Origin: Pseudanabaena sp. UWO311
Lineage (GTDB): Bacteria > Cyanobacteriota > Cyanobacteriia > Pseudanabaenales > Pseudanabaenaceae
Direction of reading: 5' to 3'
NCBI RefSeq assembly: GCF_006937785.1
Contig: NZ_SJEE01000033.1
Coordinates: 1-59,037 of the forward strand
DNA length: 59,037 nt
Part shown: one piece after another, positions 25,437-34,741 of the stretch
Layout: each line of letters starts with the position of its first letter
Numbering within the stretch: position 1 is the stretch's first letter
Translations under genes and position numbers: made by a program
The notes under the pieces: generated by a model
Told to the model about the DNA's origin: nothing
The model's database searches: none
Seen by the model: the letters and a program-made list of their open reading frames with translations, nothing else

Positions 25437-25581
25437 TTAGATTGTGAGATAACTTAAAACAAATTAATATTTGGGGCTGTAATCAAGTTTTTATCTTGAA
25501 TTTTATATAGATTTCGTAAATCTAAGCCCATATTAAAGTGGGGCAGCACTTCGCATCGTTCAACTTTTCTGGGCTTTATGC

Positions 25582-25682
25582 CCCAGTAGTCGCAAAACAC
25601 AAAATGGCTACGCCATTTTGTGTTTTGCGACTACTGGGTTTGATTTTCAGTTCACTAAAGTGTTGTCATGCTTTTATGCATT
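25582..25682. repeat. 57-bp palindrome plus conserved module
   Basis: Stem 25582-25638 (CCCAGTAGTCGCAAAACAC with mirror arm; core AATGGCTACGCCATT shared with 19211-19245) followed by TTTGATTTTCAGTTCAC and AAAGTGTTGTCATGCTTTT. The rest of the 445-bp psaC-dxr gap is AT-rich and holds the two divergent promoters; a decayed GC palindrome GGGGCAGCACTTCGCATCG lies at about 25541. Confidence 0.75.
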
Positions 25683-25794
25683 GATATTTTAAAGAGTGTC
25701 GGGAGATATATTTTCAAAGATCTGAAGCGATCGCTCAAAAAACTATGCAAGACTTTAAATAATTAAATAATAAATATTAATAAAATCTTTACCT

Positions 25795-26958
25795 ATGAAA
25801 CGCATTACCCTGCTTGGCTCGACTGGTTCGATTGGCACACAAACACTAGATATCGTTGCTGAGTATCCTGAAAAATTTCAGGTAGTGGGGATGACAGCGG
25901 GGGGAAACATCGAACTGCTCGCAAAACAAATCCGCCAGTTTCAGCCCGAAATTGTAGCGATCGCGAGTGAAAGTAAAATTTCAGAACTAAAAGAGGCGAT
26001 CGCCGATCTTGCGGTAAAGCCAATCCTACTAGCAGGAGCCGAAGGCGTAGAAACTGTAGCAGCCTATGGGGACTCAGAGGTAGTGGTAACGGGAATTGTT
26101 GGCTGTGCGGGACTATTGCCAACGATCGCAGCTATTAAAGCAGGTAAAAATATTGCATTGGCAAATAAGGAGACTTTAATCGCAGGTGGTGAAGTAGTTG
26201 TGCCATTAATGAAAAAGCATGGCGTGAAGTTATTGCCAGCGGATTCTGAACATTCAGCGATTTTCCAATGTTTGCAGGGAGTACCAGAGGGTGGACTGCG
26301 GCGGATTATTCTCACTGCTTCAGGTGGAGCATTTCGCGATCGCCCTACAGAGGAACTCGCATCAGTAACTGTTGCTGATGCCTTGAAGCATCCTAATTGG
26401 GCGATGGGTAAGAAGATCACGATTGACTCAGCCACTCTCATGAATAAAGGATTGGAAGTAATCGAAGCCCATTATCTTTTTGGAGTTAATTATGACCAGA
26501 TCGAGATTGTGATTCATCCTCAAAGTATTATTCATTCGCTGATCGAATTAGAAGACACCTCAGTACTTGCACAACTTGGTATCCCCGATATGCGGCTACC
26601 TTTGCTTTATTCCCTCTCTTATCCCGATCGCATTCCTACCCAATGGGAACGCCTCGATCTAGTTAAATGCGGTACTCTCACCTTCCGCGCTCCCGATCAT
26701 CAGAAATACCCATGCATGGAATTAGCCTATGCCGCTGGTCGTGAAGGTGGAACCATGCCTGCGGTATTGAATGCCGCTAATGAGCAAGTAGTAGAACTAT
26801 TTTTGCAAGAGCGAATTCGTTATGTCCAAATTGCTGATTTGATCAAACATGTGTGCGATCGGCACAATTGTGTTTCTAAGCCAGAGCTTGAAGATATTCT
26901 TGAAGCTGACAAATGGGCTAGAAATGCAGTGATCGAACAAGTTCTACTTAAAGTTTAG
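25795..26958 (+). CDS. dxr: 1-deoxy-D-xylulose 5-phosphate reductoisomerase
   Basis: Second enzyme of the MEP isoprenoid pathway, making MEP from DXP with NADPH; needed for carotenoids, phytol and quinone tails. 387 residues, usual length. NADPH loop [14 protein letters not shown] at 7-20, [10 protein letters not shown] near 122-131, metal/substrate [12 protein letters not shown] near 146-157 (Asp, Glu), SGGAFRD near 178-184, and the [11 protein letters not shown] segment near 217-227. No operon partner. Confidence 0.97.
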   Translation: MKRITLLGSTGSIGTQTLDIVAEYPEKFQVVGMTAGGNIELLAKQIRQFQPEIVAIASESKISELKEAIADLAVKPILLAGAEGVETVAAYGDSEVVVTGIVGCAGLLPTIAAIKAGKNIALANKETLIAGGEVVVPLMKKHGVKLLPADSEHSAIFQCLQGVPEGGLRRIILTASGGAFRDRPTEELASVTVADALKHPNWAMGKKITIDSATLMNKGLEVIEAHYLFGVNYDQIEIVIHPQSIIHSLIELEDTSVLAQLGIPDMRLPLLYSLSYPDRIPTQWERLDLVKCGTLTFRAPDHQKYPCMELAYAAGREGGTMPAVLNAANEQVVELFLQERIRYVQIADLIKHVCDRHNCVSKPELEDILEADKWARNAVIEQVLLKV

Positions 26959-27059
26959 ATAAGCTTTTCTCTGACACACAGCAAATATGTTCTTTATTGT
27001 GTAATGACGTTACGTGAAAGGGATTCCTAATTCCAAAAGATTTGCCAGTATATCCAAAC

Positions 27060-27222
27060 AAACCAAAATAGCTGGCAGTTGGTCAACCTGCCAGCTATTT
27101 TGGTTATAAAAATTGGTTTTTTGAAAGCTCACCGTAGGTGAGCTTTCAAAAAACCAATTTTGGTGTTTCCAGCGCCAAAGGCGCTGGAAACACCAAAATT
27201 GGTTTCATAATGAGAATTGCTG
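27060..27222. mobile_element. composite MITE-like element, copy B (inverted relative of 14206-14340)
   Basis: Three hairpins: 27060-27105 (AAACCAAAATAGCTGGCAG / CTGCCAGCTATTTTGGTT), 27109-27161 (AAAATTGGTTTTTTGAAAGC with mirror arm), and 27153-27203 (23-base arms around AAA). The right end CATAATGAGAATTGCTG matches the end of copy A. The left end diverges after TTATAAAAA, where the first hairpin appears to have replaced the terminal repeat. Fills most of the 352-bp gap before the M50 gene. Confidence 0.72.
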
Positions 27223-27310
27223 CTAACTGCATACCAATAATCCGTCTAAATGGCAAGTGGCGCTACGTCGTATTACCCCAATAATTGCTCCTTAAAATTG
27301 GAATTTTACT

Positions 27311-29014
27311 ATGATTGAGATTGCCGTATTTGTTTTTCTGGGATGGATATTATCTTTGTGTTTGCATGAGTTTGGACATGCGATCGCAGCCTATTATGGT
27401 GGAGACACTTCAGTAAAAGAAAAAGGCTATTTGACACTCAATCCACTCAAATATGTCGATCCAGTTTTGACGCTGATTATGCCGATGATTTTTCTGTTAA
27501 TGGGAGGAATCGGACTGCCAGGAGCGGCGGTATATATTAATTCTAGTCAGATTCGCAACCGTATGTGGTTGAGCTTGACTTCGCTCGCGGGACCATTGGC
27601 AAGCTTGGTATCGGCGCTAATTCTAGTTGTCATTTATAAATTTAGTATTAGCCAACTATCTCCAGTAAGTCTTAATGAGCTGATGCAACTGAAATATGCT
27701 TCTCAGTTATCTACTGACGTTCTTTTTAATATGTACATGCCAGAACTTTCAAAATACTGGTTTATCTTTGGCTTATCAATACTTATTTATTTGGAAGTAT
27801 TTTCAGTAATTCTTAATCTTATGCCCATTCCGTCTCTAGATGGATACGGCGCGATCGAACCTTGGTTGCCTCGGTCGTGGCGAGCAAAACTAGAGCCTGT
27901 AAAAAAATATGGATTTGCGATTTTTCTGGCTTTATTTTGGTTTTTGCCCACATTTAGTAGGCAGTTCTCTCGATGGATTATGCAACTTACGGGATTGTTC
28001 GATATCGATGCAAGCTATATCAGAACGGGGTTTACCTTGTTCCAAAAGGCATCTACGCCTATGGCTGTAGCGATATTAGTCTTATTCATTGTCATTCGTA
28101 AGCTCACGATTAAAAAACATGAAGCACTATACGAAAGTGCTTTAGCTCATCAGCGTTCGCGAAAATTAGATTTAGCTTTGAGGGATGTAGAAAAGGCGAT
28201 CGCAATTCAGTCTGATTTCCAGAAAGCCTTGCTGTTGAAGGCAGACATTCTTTATGAACGCCAAGATTATGCGGCAGCAGGGAGTATTTGGGAAGCATAC
28301 CTCTCCGCCCATCCTCACGACTTGGAGGTGCAGCAAAACTCTATCCGCGTCTTGGGCAATCTTGGCCGAAATGAAGAAGCTTTAGATTTATGCGATCGCC
28401 TTTTATTTGACAATCCTCATAATGCTTATATTTGGCAATTGAAGGTATGGATATTACATAATCTGCAAGATGAAGAGCGAGAATTAGAGGCTTGCGATCG
28501 CGGTATTGAGATTAAGCCAGATGCGGTCTATTTTTGGAATGTAAAAGCTGACATCTTTACAAGTAGAGAATCTTGGCAGGATGCTTTACAGGCTTATCAA
28601 AAAGTCACGGAAATAGATAGAAGAAATATCTCTGCTTGGGTATCTCAATCCAAGATTTTAATAAAATTAAATCGATTGGAGAATGCTTTAGTCTGTAGCG
28701 ATCGCGCTCTGCAAATAGATCCTCGCGAATTAGATGCACTTCACTACCACAGTTATATTCTTTGCTTGCTCCATCAACTCGATGAAGCAATTGAATTTCT
28801 GGATCGGATGCTCAGAATCGATCCTAAGCGTTCTGTGGCTTTTTACAATAAAGCTTGCTGCTATGCCGAGCGTAAACAGTTAGATCTAGCGATCGCTAAT
28901 CTCAAGTCAGCGATTCTTTATGACAGTAGCTTAGAACTAAAAGAACAAGCTAAAACCGATGAAAGTTTTGCCAAAATTCGAGATACTTCAGAATTTCAAC
29001 AATTACTCGCATGA
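27311..29014 (+). CDS. site-2-protease-like M50 membrane peptidase fused to TPR repeats
   Basis: 567 residues. The N-terminal ~265 residues are a polytopic membrane domain with the zinc motif HEFGHA at 19-24 and the third ligand Asp in NLMPIPSLDGYGA near 172-184, typical of M50B rhomboid-independent site-2 proteases. The C-terminal ~290 residues are cytoplasmic and contain about seven tetratricopeptide repeats (for example ALAHQRSRKLDLALRDVEKA, SALVCSDRALQIDPRELDAL-like units). Such a fusion would couple intramembrane cleavage to a protein-binding scaffold. Target unknown. Stands alone between repeats. Confidence 0.88.
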   Translation: MIEIAVFVFLGWILSLCLHEFGHAIAAYYGGDTSVKEKGYLTLNPLKYVDPVLTLIMPMIFLLMGGIGLPGAAVYINSSQIRNRMWLSLTSLAGPLASLVSALILVVIYKFSISQLSPVSLNELMQLKYASQLSTDVLFNMYMPELSKYWFIFGLSILIYLEVFSVILNLMPIPSLDGYGAIEPWLPRSWRAKLEPVKKYGFAIFLALFWFLPTFSRQFSRWIMQLTGLFDIDASYIRTGFTLFQKASTPMAVAILVLFIVIRKLTIKKHEALYESALAHQRSRKLDLALRDVEKAIAIQSDFQKALLLKADILYERQDYAAAGSIWEAYLSAHPHDLEVQQNSIRVLGNLGRNEEALDLCDRLLFDNPHNAYIWQLKVWILHNLQDEERELEACDRGIEIKPDAVYFWNVKADIFTSRESWQDALQAYQKVTEIDRRNISAWVSQSKILIKLNRLENALVCSDRALQIDPRELDALHYHSYILCLLHQLDEAIEFLDRMLRIDPKRSVAFYNKACCYAERKQLDLAIANLKSAILYDSSLELKEQAKTDESFAKIRDTSEFQQLLA

Positions 29015-29018
29015 AATT

Positions 29019-29179
29019 AGCCTTGCACTCAAGTGCAGGCTAAAAGCTCAAACCCGTTGAAACGGGCTGCATAAAATTAGCAAGGTGGGCTTTGCCCATC
29101 TTGCTAATTACATAGCATATTCTTTAGTCCACTTCAGTGGACTTGAGCTTTTAGCCAAGAACTTGAGTTCTTGGCTTAG
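29019..29179. repeat. REP-type composite repeat, copy 1, with a nested palindrome
   Basis: Series of short hairpins: GCACTCAAGTGC, AAACCCGTTGAAACGGG, AGTCCACTTCAGTGGACT, CCAAGAACTTGAGTTCTTGG. The same ordered set occurs at 36833-36952. Copy 1 has an additional palindrome at 29075-29109 (AATTAGCAAGGTGGGC with mirror arm) between the second and third hairpin. Such series are widespread in cyanobacterial genomes (established knowledge, family not formally named here). Confidence 0.8.
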
Positions 29180-29242
29180 CTTGCGATCGCAATAGTTTAA
29201 AATGCAAACAAACTTAAAATTTCTTTAAAAGCTTTGTTTCGC

Positions 29243-30166
29243 ATGATTGATTCGCCCCAGCCAATAGTTGAACAACCATTTCATAAATTTCGCACAGCAA
29301 TTGCCAATAAGGAATTTCTGATTACGGCTGAGGTGTCTCCACCCAAGGGCAGCGATCCGACTCATATGCTTGAACAAACGCGATCGCTCAAAGGGCGAGT
29401 TCATGCCGTGAATATTACTGATTCTAGTCGGGCGGTGATGAGCATGAGTCCTGTAGCCGCATCAGTCTTGATCCAGCAGCAGATAGGGATTGAAACTGTT
29501 TGTCAACTCGCCTGTCGCGATCGCAATCGCATTGCATTGCAAGGAGATTTATTTGGGGCGGCGGCGTTAGGAATTACCAATATTCTTGCGCTCACGGGCG
29601 ATCCCGTAAAAGCTGGAGATTCACCCGATGCGCGATCGGTGTTTGACTATGAATCGGTGCGATTATTACAATTAATTCAAAAGCTTAATCAAGGATCGGA
29701 TGCCAACGGTAAAGCGTTGCCCCATCAAGGTACGAACTTTGTAGCTGGAGCCGCAGTTGATCCGCAGTCGCCCAGTTGGTCGGGTTTACAAAAGCGGTTT
29801 GAGCGCAAGGTTAATGCGGGGGCGCAATTTTTTCAAAGCCAATTAATTACCGATTTTGATCGCCTCGATAAATTTGTCAATCAAATTGCCAATCAATCCG
29901 ACAAGCCCATTCTGGCAGGCATATTTTTAATTAAATCAGCTAAAAATGCGCTGTTTTTAAATAAATTTGTGCCAGGGGTGCAAATCCCTGACCATATCAT
30001 TGATCGACTAGCTAAGGCTAAGTCACCTTTACAGGAAGGCATAGCGATCTCGGCTGAACAGATCCAAACAGCTCGGCAAATTTGTCAAGGCGTGCATATT
30101 ATGGCTATCAAAGCTGAACACTTGATTCCAGAGATTCTAGACCTTGCAGGTGTGTCAATTATCTAA
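29243..30166 (+). CDS. metF: methylenetetrahydrofolate reductase
   Basis: Flavoenzyme reducing 5,10-methylene-THF to 5-methyl-THF for methionine synthesis. 307 residues from the ATG at 29243 (a TTG three codons earlier is less likely). TIM barrel with EVSPPKG near 29-35 (catalytic Glu), VNITD near 55-59, LTGDPVKAGD near 116-125 (FAD/folate site) and GVHIMAIK near the end. Close to the MetF family size. Separated from DUF3172 by 80 bp, possibly co-transcribed. Confidence 0.9.
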   Translation: MIDSPQPIVEQPFHKFRTAIANKEFLITAEVSPPKGSDPTHMLEQTRSLKGRVHAVNITDSSRAVMSMSPVAASVLIQQQIGIETVCQLACRDRNRIALQGDLFGAAALGITNILALTGDPVKAGDSPDARSVFDYESVRLLQLIQKLNQGSDANGKALPHQGTNFVAGAAVDPQSPSWSGLQKRFERKVNAGAQFFQSQLITDFDRLDKFVNQIANQSDKPILAGIFLIKSAKNALFLNKFVPGVQIPDHIIDRLAKAKSPLQEGIAISAEQIQTARQICQGVHIMAIKAEHLIPEILDLAGVSII

Positions 30167-30246
30167 CTTTAGGGAGGTTTACTTTATAAAACTTCCTAAA
30201 TCTCAACACATTCGGTTAATCTAAGGAATCACCCTACCTAACATCT

Positions 30247-30765
30247 ATGGCAAGACGTAGATATTCTTCAACCCTGAATACACCTCCCACTGAACCAAGA
30301 TCTAACGGGACAACGACCAAACTGGCGATCGCAGGCGCGATTTTTGCGGTCGGTATTGGTGTTGGTATTGCCCTGTCTACGCTCAACCCTACGCCGCGTA
30401 CTGTTGATGCGATTCGTTTAGACAACCTTGCCCCTAGCCGCGATTTTTGTAATAACTATGGCGCATCGGCAATGGTGATGAGTAGCCGTGTCTATGTCAC
30501 ACTCAATCCTTTTAATGTATTTATTAGCCAAGCTGAACCTGTGCCTGGATGTGTAGTTTTGCCGAATAACTGGAATGTGCTTTTACAAAAAAATGTGATT
30601 AAAGAATCAGATATTCGTCAATGTAAGGACAGGATGAATACCTTTGGCTTTACAGGCGATCTAGAAAAAGCTCCCACCGTTGATTGTATTTACGAAAGTA
30701 AAAATGCTTCCGAAAAGTTTACTAACGGTTTACCCGCAGCACCTAGTCCCAGTCCTCAGCCATAA
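30247..30765 (+). CDS. DUF3172 protein, membrane-anchored
   Basis: 172 residues: basic cytoplasmic start MARRRYSS, one transmembrane helix at about 25-45 (LAIAGAIFAVGIGVGIALS), then a soluble domain of about 105 residues with four cysteines (RDFCNNYG, PGCVVLP, IRQCKD, VDCIYES) that could pair in the periplasm or lumen, and a Pro-rich end. This is the DUF3172 pattern, confined largely to cyanobacteria; function unknown. Confidence 0.82.
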   Translation: MARRRYSSTLNTPPTEPRSNGTTTKLAIAGAIFAVGIGVGIALSTLNPTPRTVDAIRLDNLAPSRDFCNNYGASAMVMSSRVYVTLNPFNVFISQAEPVPGCVVLPNNWNVLLQKNVIKESDIRQCKDRMNTFGFTGDLEKAPTVDCIYESKNASEKFTNGLPAAPSPSPQP

Positions 30766-30773
30766 AACCTAAA

Positions 30774-30809
30774 CAAAGAAAGGCGACGCTTCGCGTCGCC
30801 TTTCTTTTG
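30774..30809. terminator. palindromic terminator
   Basis: CAAAGAAAGGCGACGC, loop TTC, mirror arm, followed by T-rich end; 8 bases after the DUF3172 stop. Relative of 21603-21639. Confidence 0.8.
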
Positions 30810-30991
30810 ATGGCTATAGCTATTCTAGATAAAAACCAAAATAGATTTGATGTTAAGCCCAATATGATTAAGTTTAAATATGTGTAGATAGTAATTAGAA
30901 AATTAAGGGAGTGAGATAATAGGAGCGTTGAGATTAACATCCAAAATTGATCTGGGATCTCAATGAACTAAATAATGCAAGGTGAATTTGT

Positions 30992-31975
30992 ATGAAGCAC
31001 CAGCCATTAGATTTATCAATTAAGCTAGGTGAGTACAGTTATCAAATCATTCAACAAAACTTTCAGAGGATTGTCGAACAAGAAAAAGCCATCTTTGAAG
31101 ATAAAGATCCTGAACCTTTGCATCAGATGCGAGTTGGGATGCGCCGTTTGAGAACAGCTATTCAAGTATTTGGCTCTGCGATCGTCTTACCAAAAGCTGT
31201 AAGCAATCCATCCATCGGAAAAACCGCTAAAAGTTTAGGAGAAACCCGCGATTTAGATGTACTTCAACAAGAACTGATAAGCCGCTACCAGCCTTTGTTG
31301 GACAATACAGAACTACTGAAGTTTGAGAAGGTTTTGAAGCGTTTGCAAAAAAAACGAGATCGCAGCTTTCTCGATTTACAGAAGACTCTGAATGGCGATC
31401 GCTATTACGACTTAAAGCAGGGTATCCAATCTTGGCTAGATCAGCCCAGATATACAATGATCGGCGATTTGGTAGTTCGAGAAGTTTTGCCCGACTTGCT
31501 ACTTCCATTAATCTGTCAACTTTTTCTCCACCAAGGGTGGCTGGTAGGAACAACTATTCAGTTAGAAAAAGTCACTGTGATTGCTATTGAAAATTCTGAG
31601 GAGTTGCATCAACACCTAGAGAAATTTGTTAATGCTCTCCATGACCTACGCAAACAAATGAAAGGTATTCGCTATCAAGCAGAGTTCTTTTCAGGTTTTT
31701 ATGAGGCTTCATACCTTGAGAGAATTGAGGAGTTTAAGGCGATCCAAGAAATCTTGGGACAGCTTCACGATCGTGAAGTCTTGCGTCAGTTTTTAGAATC
31801 GACATTGAATGCAGATTTGGCACAGGTGCTACCCACTGTAAACCAGACAATGGAGCAGGAGCAAATCACATTTTGGCAAAATTGGCAGCCAATCCAGCAA
31901 CATTACCTCTCCTTAGAATTTCGCCAATCATTGCGATCGCTACTCTCAACACCGATAGATATTGCACATGCATAA
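30992..31975 (+). CDS. CHAD domain protein
   Basis: 327 residues, helical, a single CHAD domain (conserved histidine alpha-helical domain) that binds polyphosphate. Conserved basic/His motifs: HQMRVGMRRLRTAIQVF near 44-60, LGETRDLDVL near 77-86, HDLRKQMKGIRYQAEFF near 213-229 and LGQLHDREVL near 252-261. No attached CYTH triphosphatase domain. AAGGTGA precedes the ATG. The pyruvate-kinase-like gene follows 70 bp downstream; a link between polyphosphate and phosphotransfer is possible but unproved. Confidence 0.9.
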   Translation: MKHQPLDLSIKLGEYSYQIIQQNFQRIVEQEKAIFEDKDPEPLHQMRVGMRRLRTAIQVFGSAIVLPKAVSNPSIGKTAKSLGETRDLDVLQQELISRYQPLLDNTELLKFEKVLKRLQKKRDRSFLDLQKTLNGDRYYDLKQGIQSWLDQPRYTMIGDLVVREVLPDLLLPLICQLFLHQGWLVGTTIQLEKVTVIAIENSEELHQHLEKFVNALHDLRKQMKGIRYQAEFFSGFYEASYLERIEEFKAIQEILGQLHDREVLRQFLESTLNADLAQVLPTVNQTMEQEQITFWQNWQPIQQHYLSLEFRQSLRSLLSTPIDIAHA

Positions 31976-32045
31976 CTAGCGCATCAGAGACATTAAATCA
32001 TTCGGAACTATCCTGCGAATATATAGATTTAGGAACCTTTGATAT

Positions 32046-33611
32046 ATGATTAGCCAAACTTCACCAGTTAGTATCGATCCCCAGTTTTTATCAAGTCCTC
32101 ATGTCCTGCTATCGACTCTTCAAGCACTACGCCAGAAGGTTGAAAGCGAAGGAGCCATTACCTTTAATAAATGGCAATCGGGCATTCATCGGGCTGAATT
32201 TCTCCCAAGTGCCTTAAATCTAGCTCAATACCTAGCATTACGTCAGTACGATCTCCGCGAACTCCAATCCGCATTAATGCCTTGGGGATTGTCTTCGTTA
32301 GGAAGGATTGAAGCAAGGGTATTGCCCAATCTTGATGCTGTGATTGCGGCGCTAGAAGTAATGTGTGGCAACTACTCCACAGAAAATTTTCACCGTCAAC
32401 CACTAGAATCCTTTTTTGAAGGCAATCGTTTGCTTCTCCAGCATACCAAAGAATTGTTTGGGACAGACTGTCCCCATCGGCGGGTCAGAATTATGGTTAC
32501 TTTGCCCACGGAAGCTGCTACTGACTATGAGTTAGTACGCGAAATTATCCGACGGGGCGCAAACTCTGTGCGAATTAACTGCGCCCATGACAATCCAGAA
32601 ATATGGGAGAGCATGATTGCTCACGTTCGTCGAGCAGAACAAGAAAATGGAACCTCTTGCAAAGTAATGATGGACTTAGCGGGACCCAAGATCCGCACGG
32701 GAGAAGTCCTTAAGCCACCTGATCGAAAGCGGGTATTTCGTGGGGATCGCATCTTGCTCTCGCGGTGTGCACCTAAATCTGCAAGTAAATTAGAAACAGG
32801 CGAGGCGATCGCATCACCTATAGACCAATTCCAAACTTGCTGTACGGTTCCCGAAATCCTCGATTTATTAGTAGTTGATGCACCCGTATATATAGATGAT
32901 GGCAAGATTCGGACTCGCGTGGTTGACACCCAATATCGATTGCCAGATGGGCAATTAGGGCTGTTGCTTCAAGTAACCCATGCTAGCCCCAAAGGAGTCA
33001 AACTTCGTCCCGAAAAAGGATTGAACTTTCCCAAAACAATTTTATCGCTCAGTCCTCTTACGGCAAAGGATTTAAGCGATCTAGATTTTGTCGCCATTCA
33101 CGCAGATATTATTGGTTACTCTTTTGTGCAGCACCCTGCTGATATTGATTTACTGCAACAAGAGTTAAGTCTTCGCTTAGATGGCAGATCCCCTAGCCCC
33201 GCGATCGTGGCAAAGATTGAAACTGCGATCGCGGTTTCCAATCTTCCAGAATTAATCATCCACGCAGCAAGCAAACAATCATTTGGTGTGATGATCGCGA
33301 GAGGTGACTTAGCCGTTGAAATTGGATATCAAAGATTGACGGAGATTCAAGAAGAAATTCTCTGGATTTGCGAAGCTGCTCATGTACCTGTAATATGGGC
33401 TACGCAAGTGCTAGAAAGCTTGGTCAAAGATGGAGCACCTTCTCGCGGAGAGATGACGGATGCTGCTATGGCTGAACGCGCTGAGTGCGTGATGTTAAAT
33501 AAAGGGCCCTTTATTGCCGAAGCCATCACAATCCTCGATGATGTCCTAACTCGGATGGAAGCCCACCAGTCGAAAAAAACGCCCCAGTTACGAGCATTAC
33601 ATTCTTGGTAA
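32046..33611 (+). CDS. atypical pyruvate kinase
   Basis: 521 residues. The first ~140 residues are an extra domain of unknown fold. Residues about 145-510 are a pyruvate kinase barrel with a B domain: MDLAGPKIRTG near 209-219, general-acid/base Lys in VAKIETA near 388, metal site ARGDL near 419, ATQVLES near 456. Departures: RINCAHD replaces the usual RxNFSHG, and the C-terminal allosteric domain is absent, the protein ending just after the barrel. Catalysis of PEP to pyruvate is plausible, allosteric control less so. It follows the CHAD gene and precedes a small gene by 56 bp. Confidence 0.82.
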   Translation: MISQTSPVSIDPQFLSSPHVLLSTLQALRQKVESEGAITFNKWQSGIHRAEFLPSALNLAQYLALRQYDLRELQSALMPWGLSSLGRIEARVLPNLDAVIAALEVMCGNYSTENFHRQPLESFFEGNRLLLQHTKELFGTDCPHRRVRIMVTLPTEAATDYELVREIIRRGANSVRINCAHDNPEIWESMIAHVRRAEQENGTSCKVMMDLAGPKIRTGEVLKPPDRKRVFRGDRILLSRCAPKSASKLETGEAIASPIDQFQTCCTVPEILDLLVVDAPVYIDDGKIRTRVVDTQYRLPDGQLGLLLQVTHASPKGVKLRPEKGLNFPKTILSLSPLTAKDLSDLDFVAIHADIIGYSFVQHPADIDLLQQELSLRLDGRSPSPAIVAKIETAIAVSNLPELIIHAASKQSFGVMIARGDLAVEIGYQRLTEIQEEILWICEAAHVPVIWATQVLESLVKDGAPSRGEMTDAAMAERAECVMLNKGPFIAEAITILDDVLTRMEAHQSKKTPQLRALHSW

Positions 33612-33667
33612 ATTAACAGCAATTACATCGATTTTCTTTAATCCACCTAGCTTTTGAGTAATTTATT

Positions 33668-33856
33668 ATGACTACAAAATTAATCAATATCGAAGTCGAT
33701 CTTCAAAATCACTACACAGTATCATCCCTAAATCAGGCGATTCAGGATGAATTGATTAAGTATGGAAAACCACTTAACTGGATTGTGGTTGATGCAGACA
33801 GAGAACGTCAAAAAGTTCATGTTAAGGCGATTTACCCCACCCAGTCACATCAATAA
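33668..33856 (+). CDS. small hypothetical protein, 62 residues
   Basis: Starts at ATG 33668, 56 bp after the pyruvate kinase gene. Alternating beta-like pattern (KLINIEVDL, NWIVVDAD, KVHVKAIYP) with one helix (SSLNQAIQDELIKYG), a compact ferredoxin-like beta-alpha-beta layout. No good Shine-Dalgarno is seen. Composition is normal for the genome, so it is probably coding. Function not recognised. Confidence 0.6.
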   Translation: MTTKLINIEVDLQNHYTVSSLNQAIQDELIKYGKPLNWIVVDADRERQKVHVKAIYPTQSHQ

Positions 33857-33914
33857 ATTCCAGTAATTGGCTTTTGTTTTGAAACTATAGCTATAGTCAA
33901 GTAAGTTAAGACAT

Positions 33915-33967
33915 AAAACCCAGAAGAGGGTTGCGGCGCTTCGCGCCGCAACCCTCTTCTGGGTTTT
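33915..33967. repeat. 53-bp palindrome, AAACCC family
   Basis: AAAACCCAGAAGAGGGTTGC ... TTC ... mirror arm to GGGTTTT; left flank TATAGTCAAG...GACAT, right flank GCTTTTGTCC. Differs from 40493-40545 at four arm positions, each compensated. Confidence 0.85.
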
Positions 33968-34001
33968 GCTTTTGTCCAAGCCCGAAAATAAAATTTGTGG
34001 C

Positions 34002-34044
34002 AAACAATAAAAAAGGTGCGCTAAGCGCACCTTTTTTATTGTTT
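34002..34044. terminator. bidirectional terminator
   Basis: AAACAATAAAAAAGGTGCGC with mirror arm and T-run; overlaps the stop of the 34043 gene. Confidence 0.85.
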
Positions 34045-34276
34045 AGCATTCATCAAATGATTCGACATCTAATAAATGGCGGTATGGCTCGGCTAGCTCT
34101 GAGCCTTTAAAAGCTAGTGCTCGCAAAATATGCCAATCACTTAAGCTCTCAAAAGCATTGGCATAGTCATCACGTTCTAAACGATCTGCGATCGCCGCAA
34201 CATCTGACGCACTAAATTTACTAGGATCGACTTCTGGAGCTTCGCCAACTACATCCTTTGAAGGGTTATTAACCAT
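34043..34276 (-). CDS. conserved hypothetical protein, 77 residues
   Basis: Small acidic soluble protein: disordered start (MVNNPSKDVVGEAPEVDPSKF), then two or three helices (SASDVAAIADRLERDDYANAFESL, WHILRALAFKGSELAEPYRHLL). No cysteine except near the end (FDEC). It follows the tRNA-Ser gene by 24 bp on the same strand and ends in a strong terminator. Not recognised. Confidence 0.68.
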   Translation of the reverse strand: MVNNPSKDVVGEAPEVDPSKFSASDVAAIADRLERDDYANAFESLSDWHILRALAFKGSELAEPYRHLLDVESFDEC

Positions 34277-34300
34277 ATCGCTCTATGACAGTCCTGTGAA

Positions 34301-34392
34301 CGGAGAGAGAGGGATTTGAACCCTCGGTACGGAGTTACCTGCCGTACAACAGATTAGCAATCTGCCGCTTTCGTCCACTCAGCCATCTCTCC
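34301..34392 (-). tRNA. tRNA-Ser (anticodon GCU)
   Basis: 92 nt with acceptor stem GGAGAGA / TCTCTCC, discriminator G, anticodon GCT within ATTGCTAAT, a long class II variable arm (GTACGGCAGGTAACTCCGTAC), and T-arm GAGGGTTCAAATCCCTC. CCA is not encoded. Reads AGC/AGU codons. Confidence 0.96.
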
Positions 34393-34439
34393 AAATTTAT
34401 TAGGAATTATATCTTATCAGATACCGTGCATAATGCAAG

Positions 34440-34727
34440 CTAATTGTTAAATTTAATAAATTTCACTTTGGGTTGCTTGTTCTGAGCGAACTTCGCCGCC
34501 TTAGCCTCGATTTCTTGCAACTGTCCCAAAGCCAATCCACAGGGAAATCCATACTTGGCTTTGACGCGATCGCTGGCAATATTTAAAGCAGTACGCGATC
34601 GTTCGACAAAATCCATGAGGTCATATTCGGTATCTGCTGCGAAATATTCTTTGACGATCAAAGATGGCGAATAGCAGGAATCTTGAGATTCATCTGGCCA
34701 AACAATTTGAAAACGAACTTCAGGCAT
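34440..34727 (-). CDS. MSMEG_0570 family nitrogen starvation response protein
   Basis: 95 residues beginning MPEVRFQIVWPDESQDSCYSP, with DLMDFVERSRTALNIASDRVKAKYGFPCGLA at about 38-68, the pattern of the MSMEG_0570 family (TIGR04042). Members belong to the Nit1C-type cluster linked to nitrogen stress and cyanide/nitrile assimilation in other bacteria. Here only one partner, the MSMEG_0565-family glycosyltransferase, is next to it (upstream, 42 bp, with a hairpin between). Reaction unknown. Confidence 0.83.
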   Translation of the reverse strand: MPEVRFQIVWPDESQDSCYSPSLIVKEYFAADTEYDLMDFVERSRTALNIASDRVKAKYGFPCGLALGQLQEIEAKAAKFAQNKQPKVKFIKFNN

Positions 34728-34741
34728 AAAATCTCCATCAC

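Noticed and set aside
25805-26441. two long minus-strand ORFs opposite dxr
   Set aside because: dxr is unmistakable on the plus strand; the antisense products show no domain logic.
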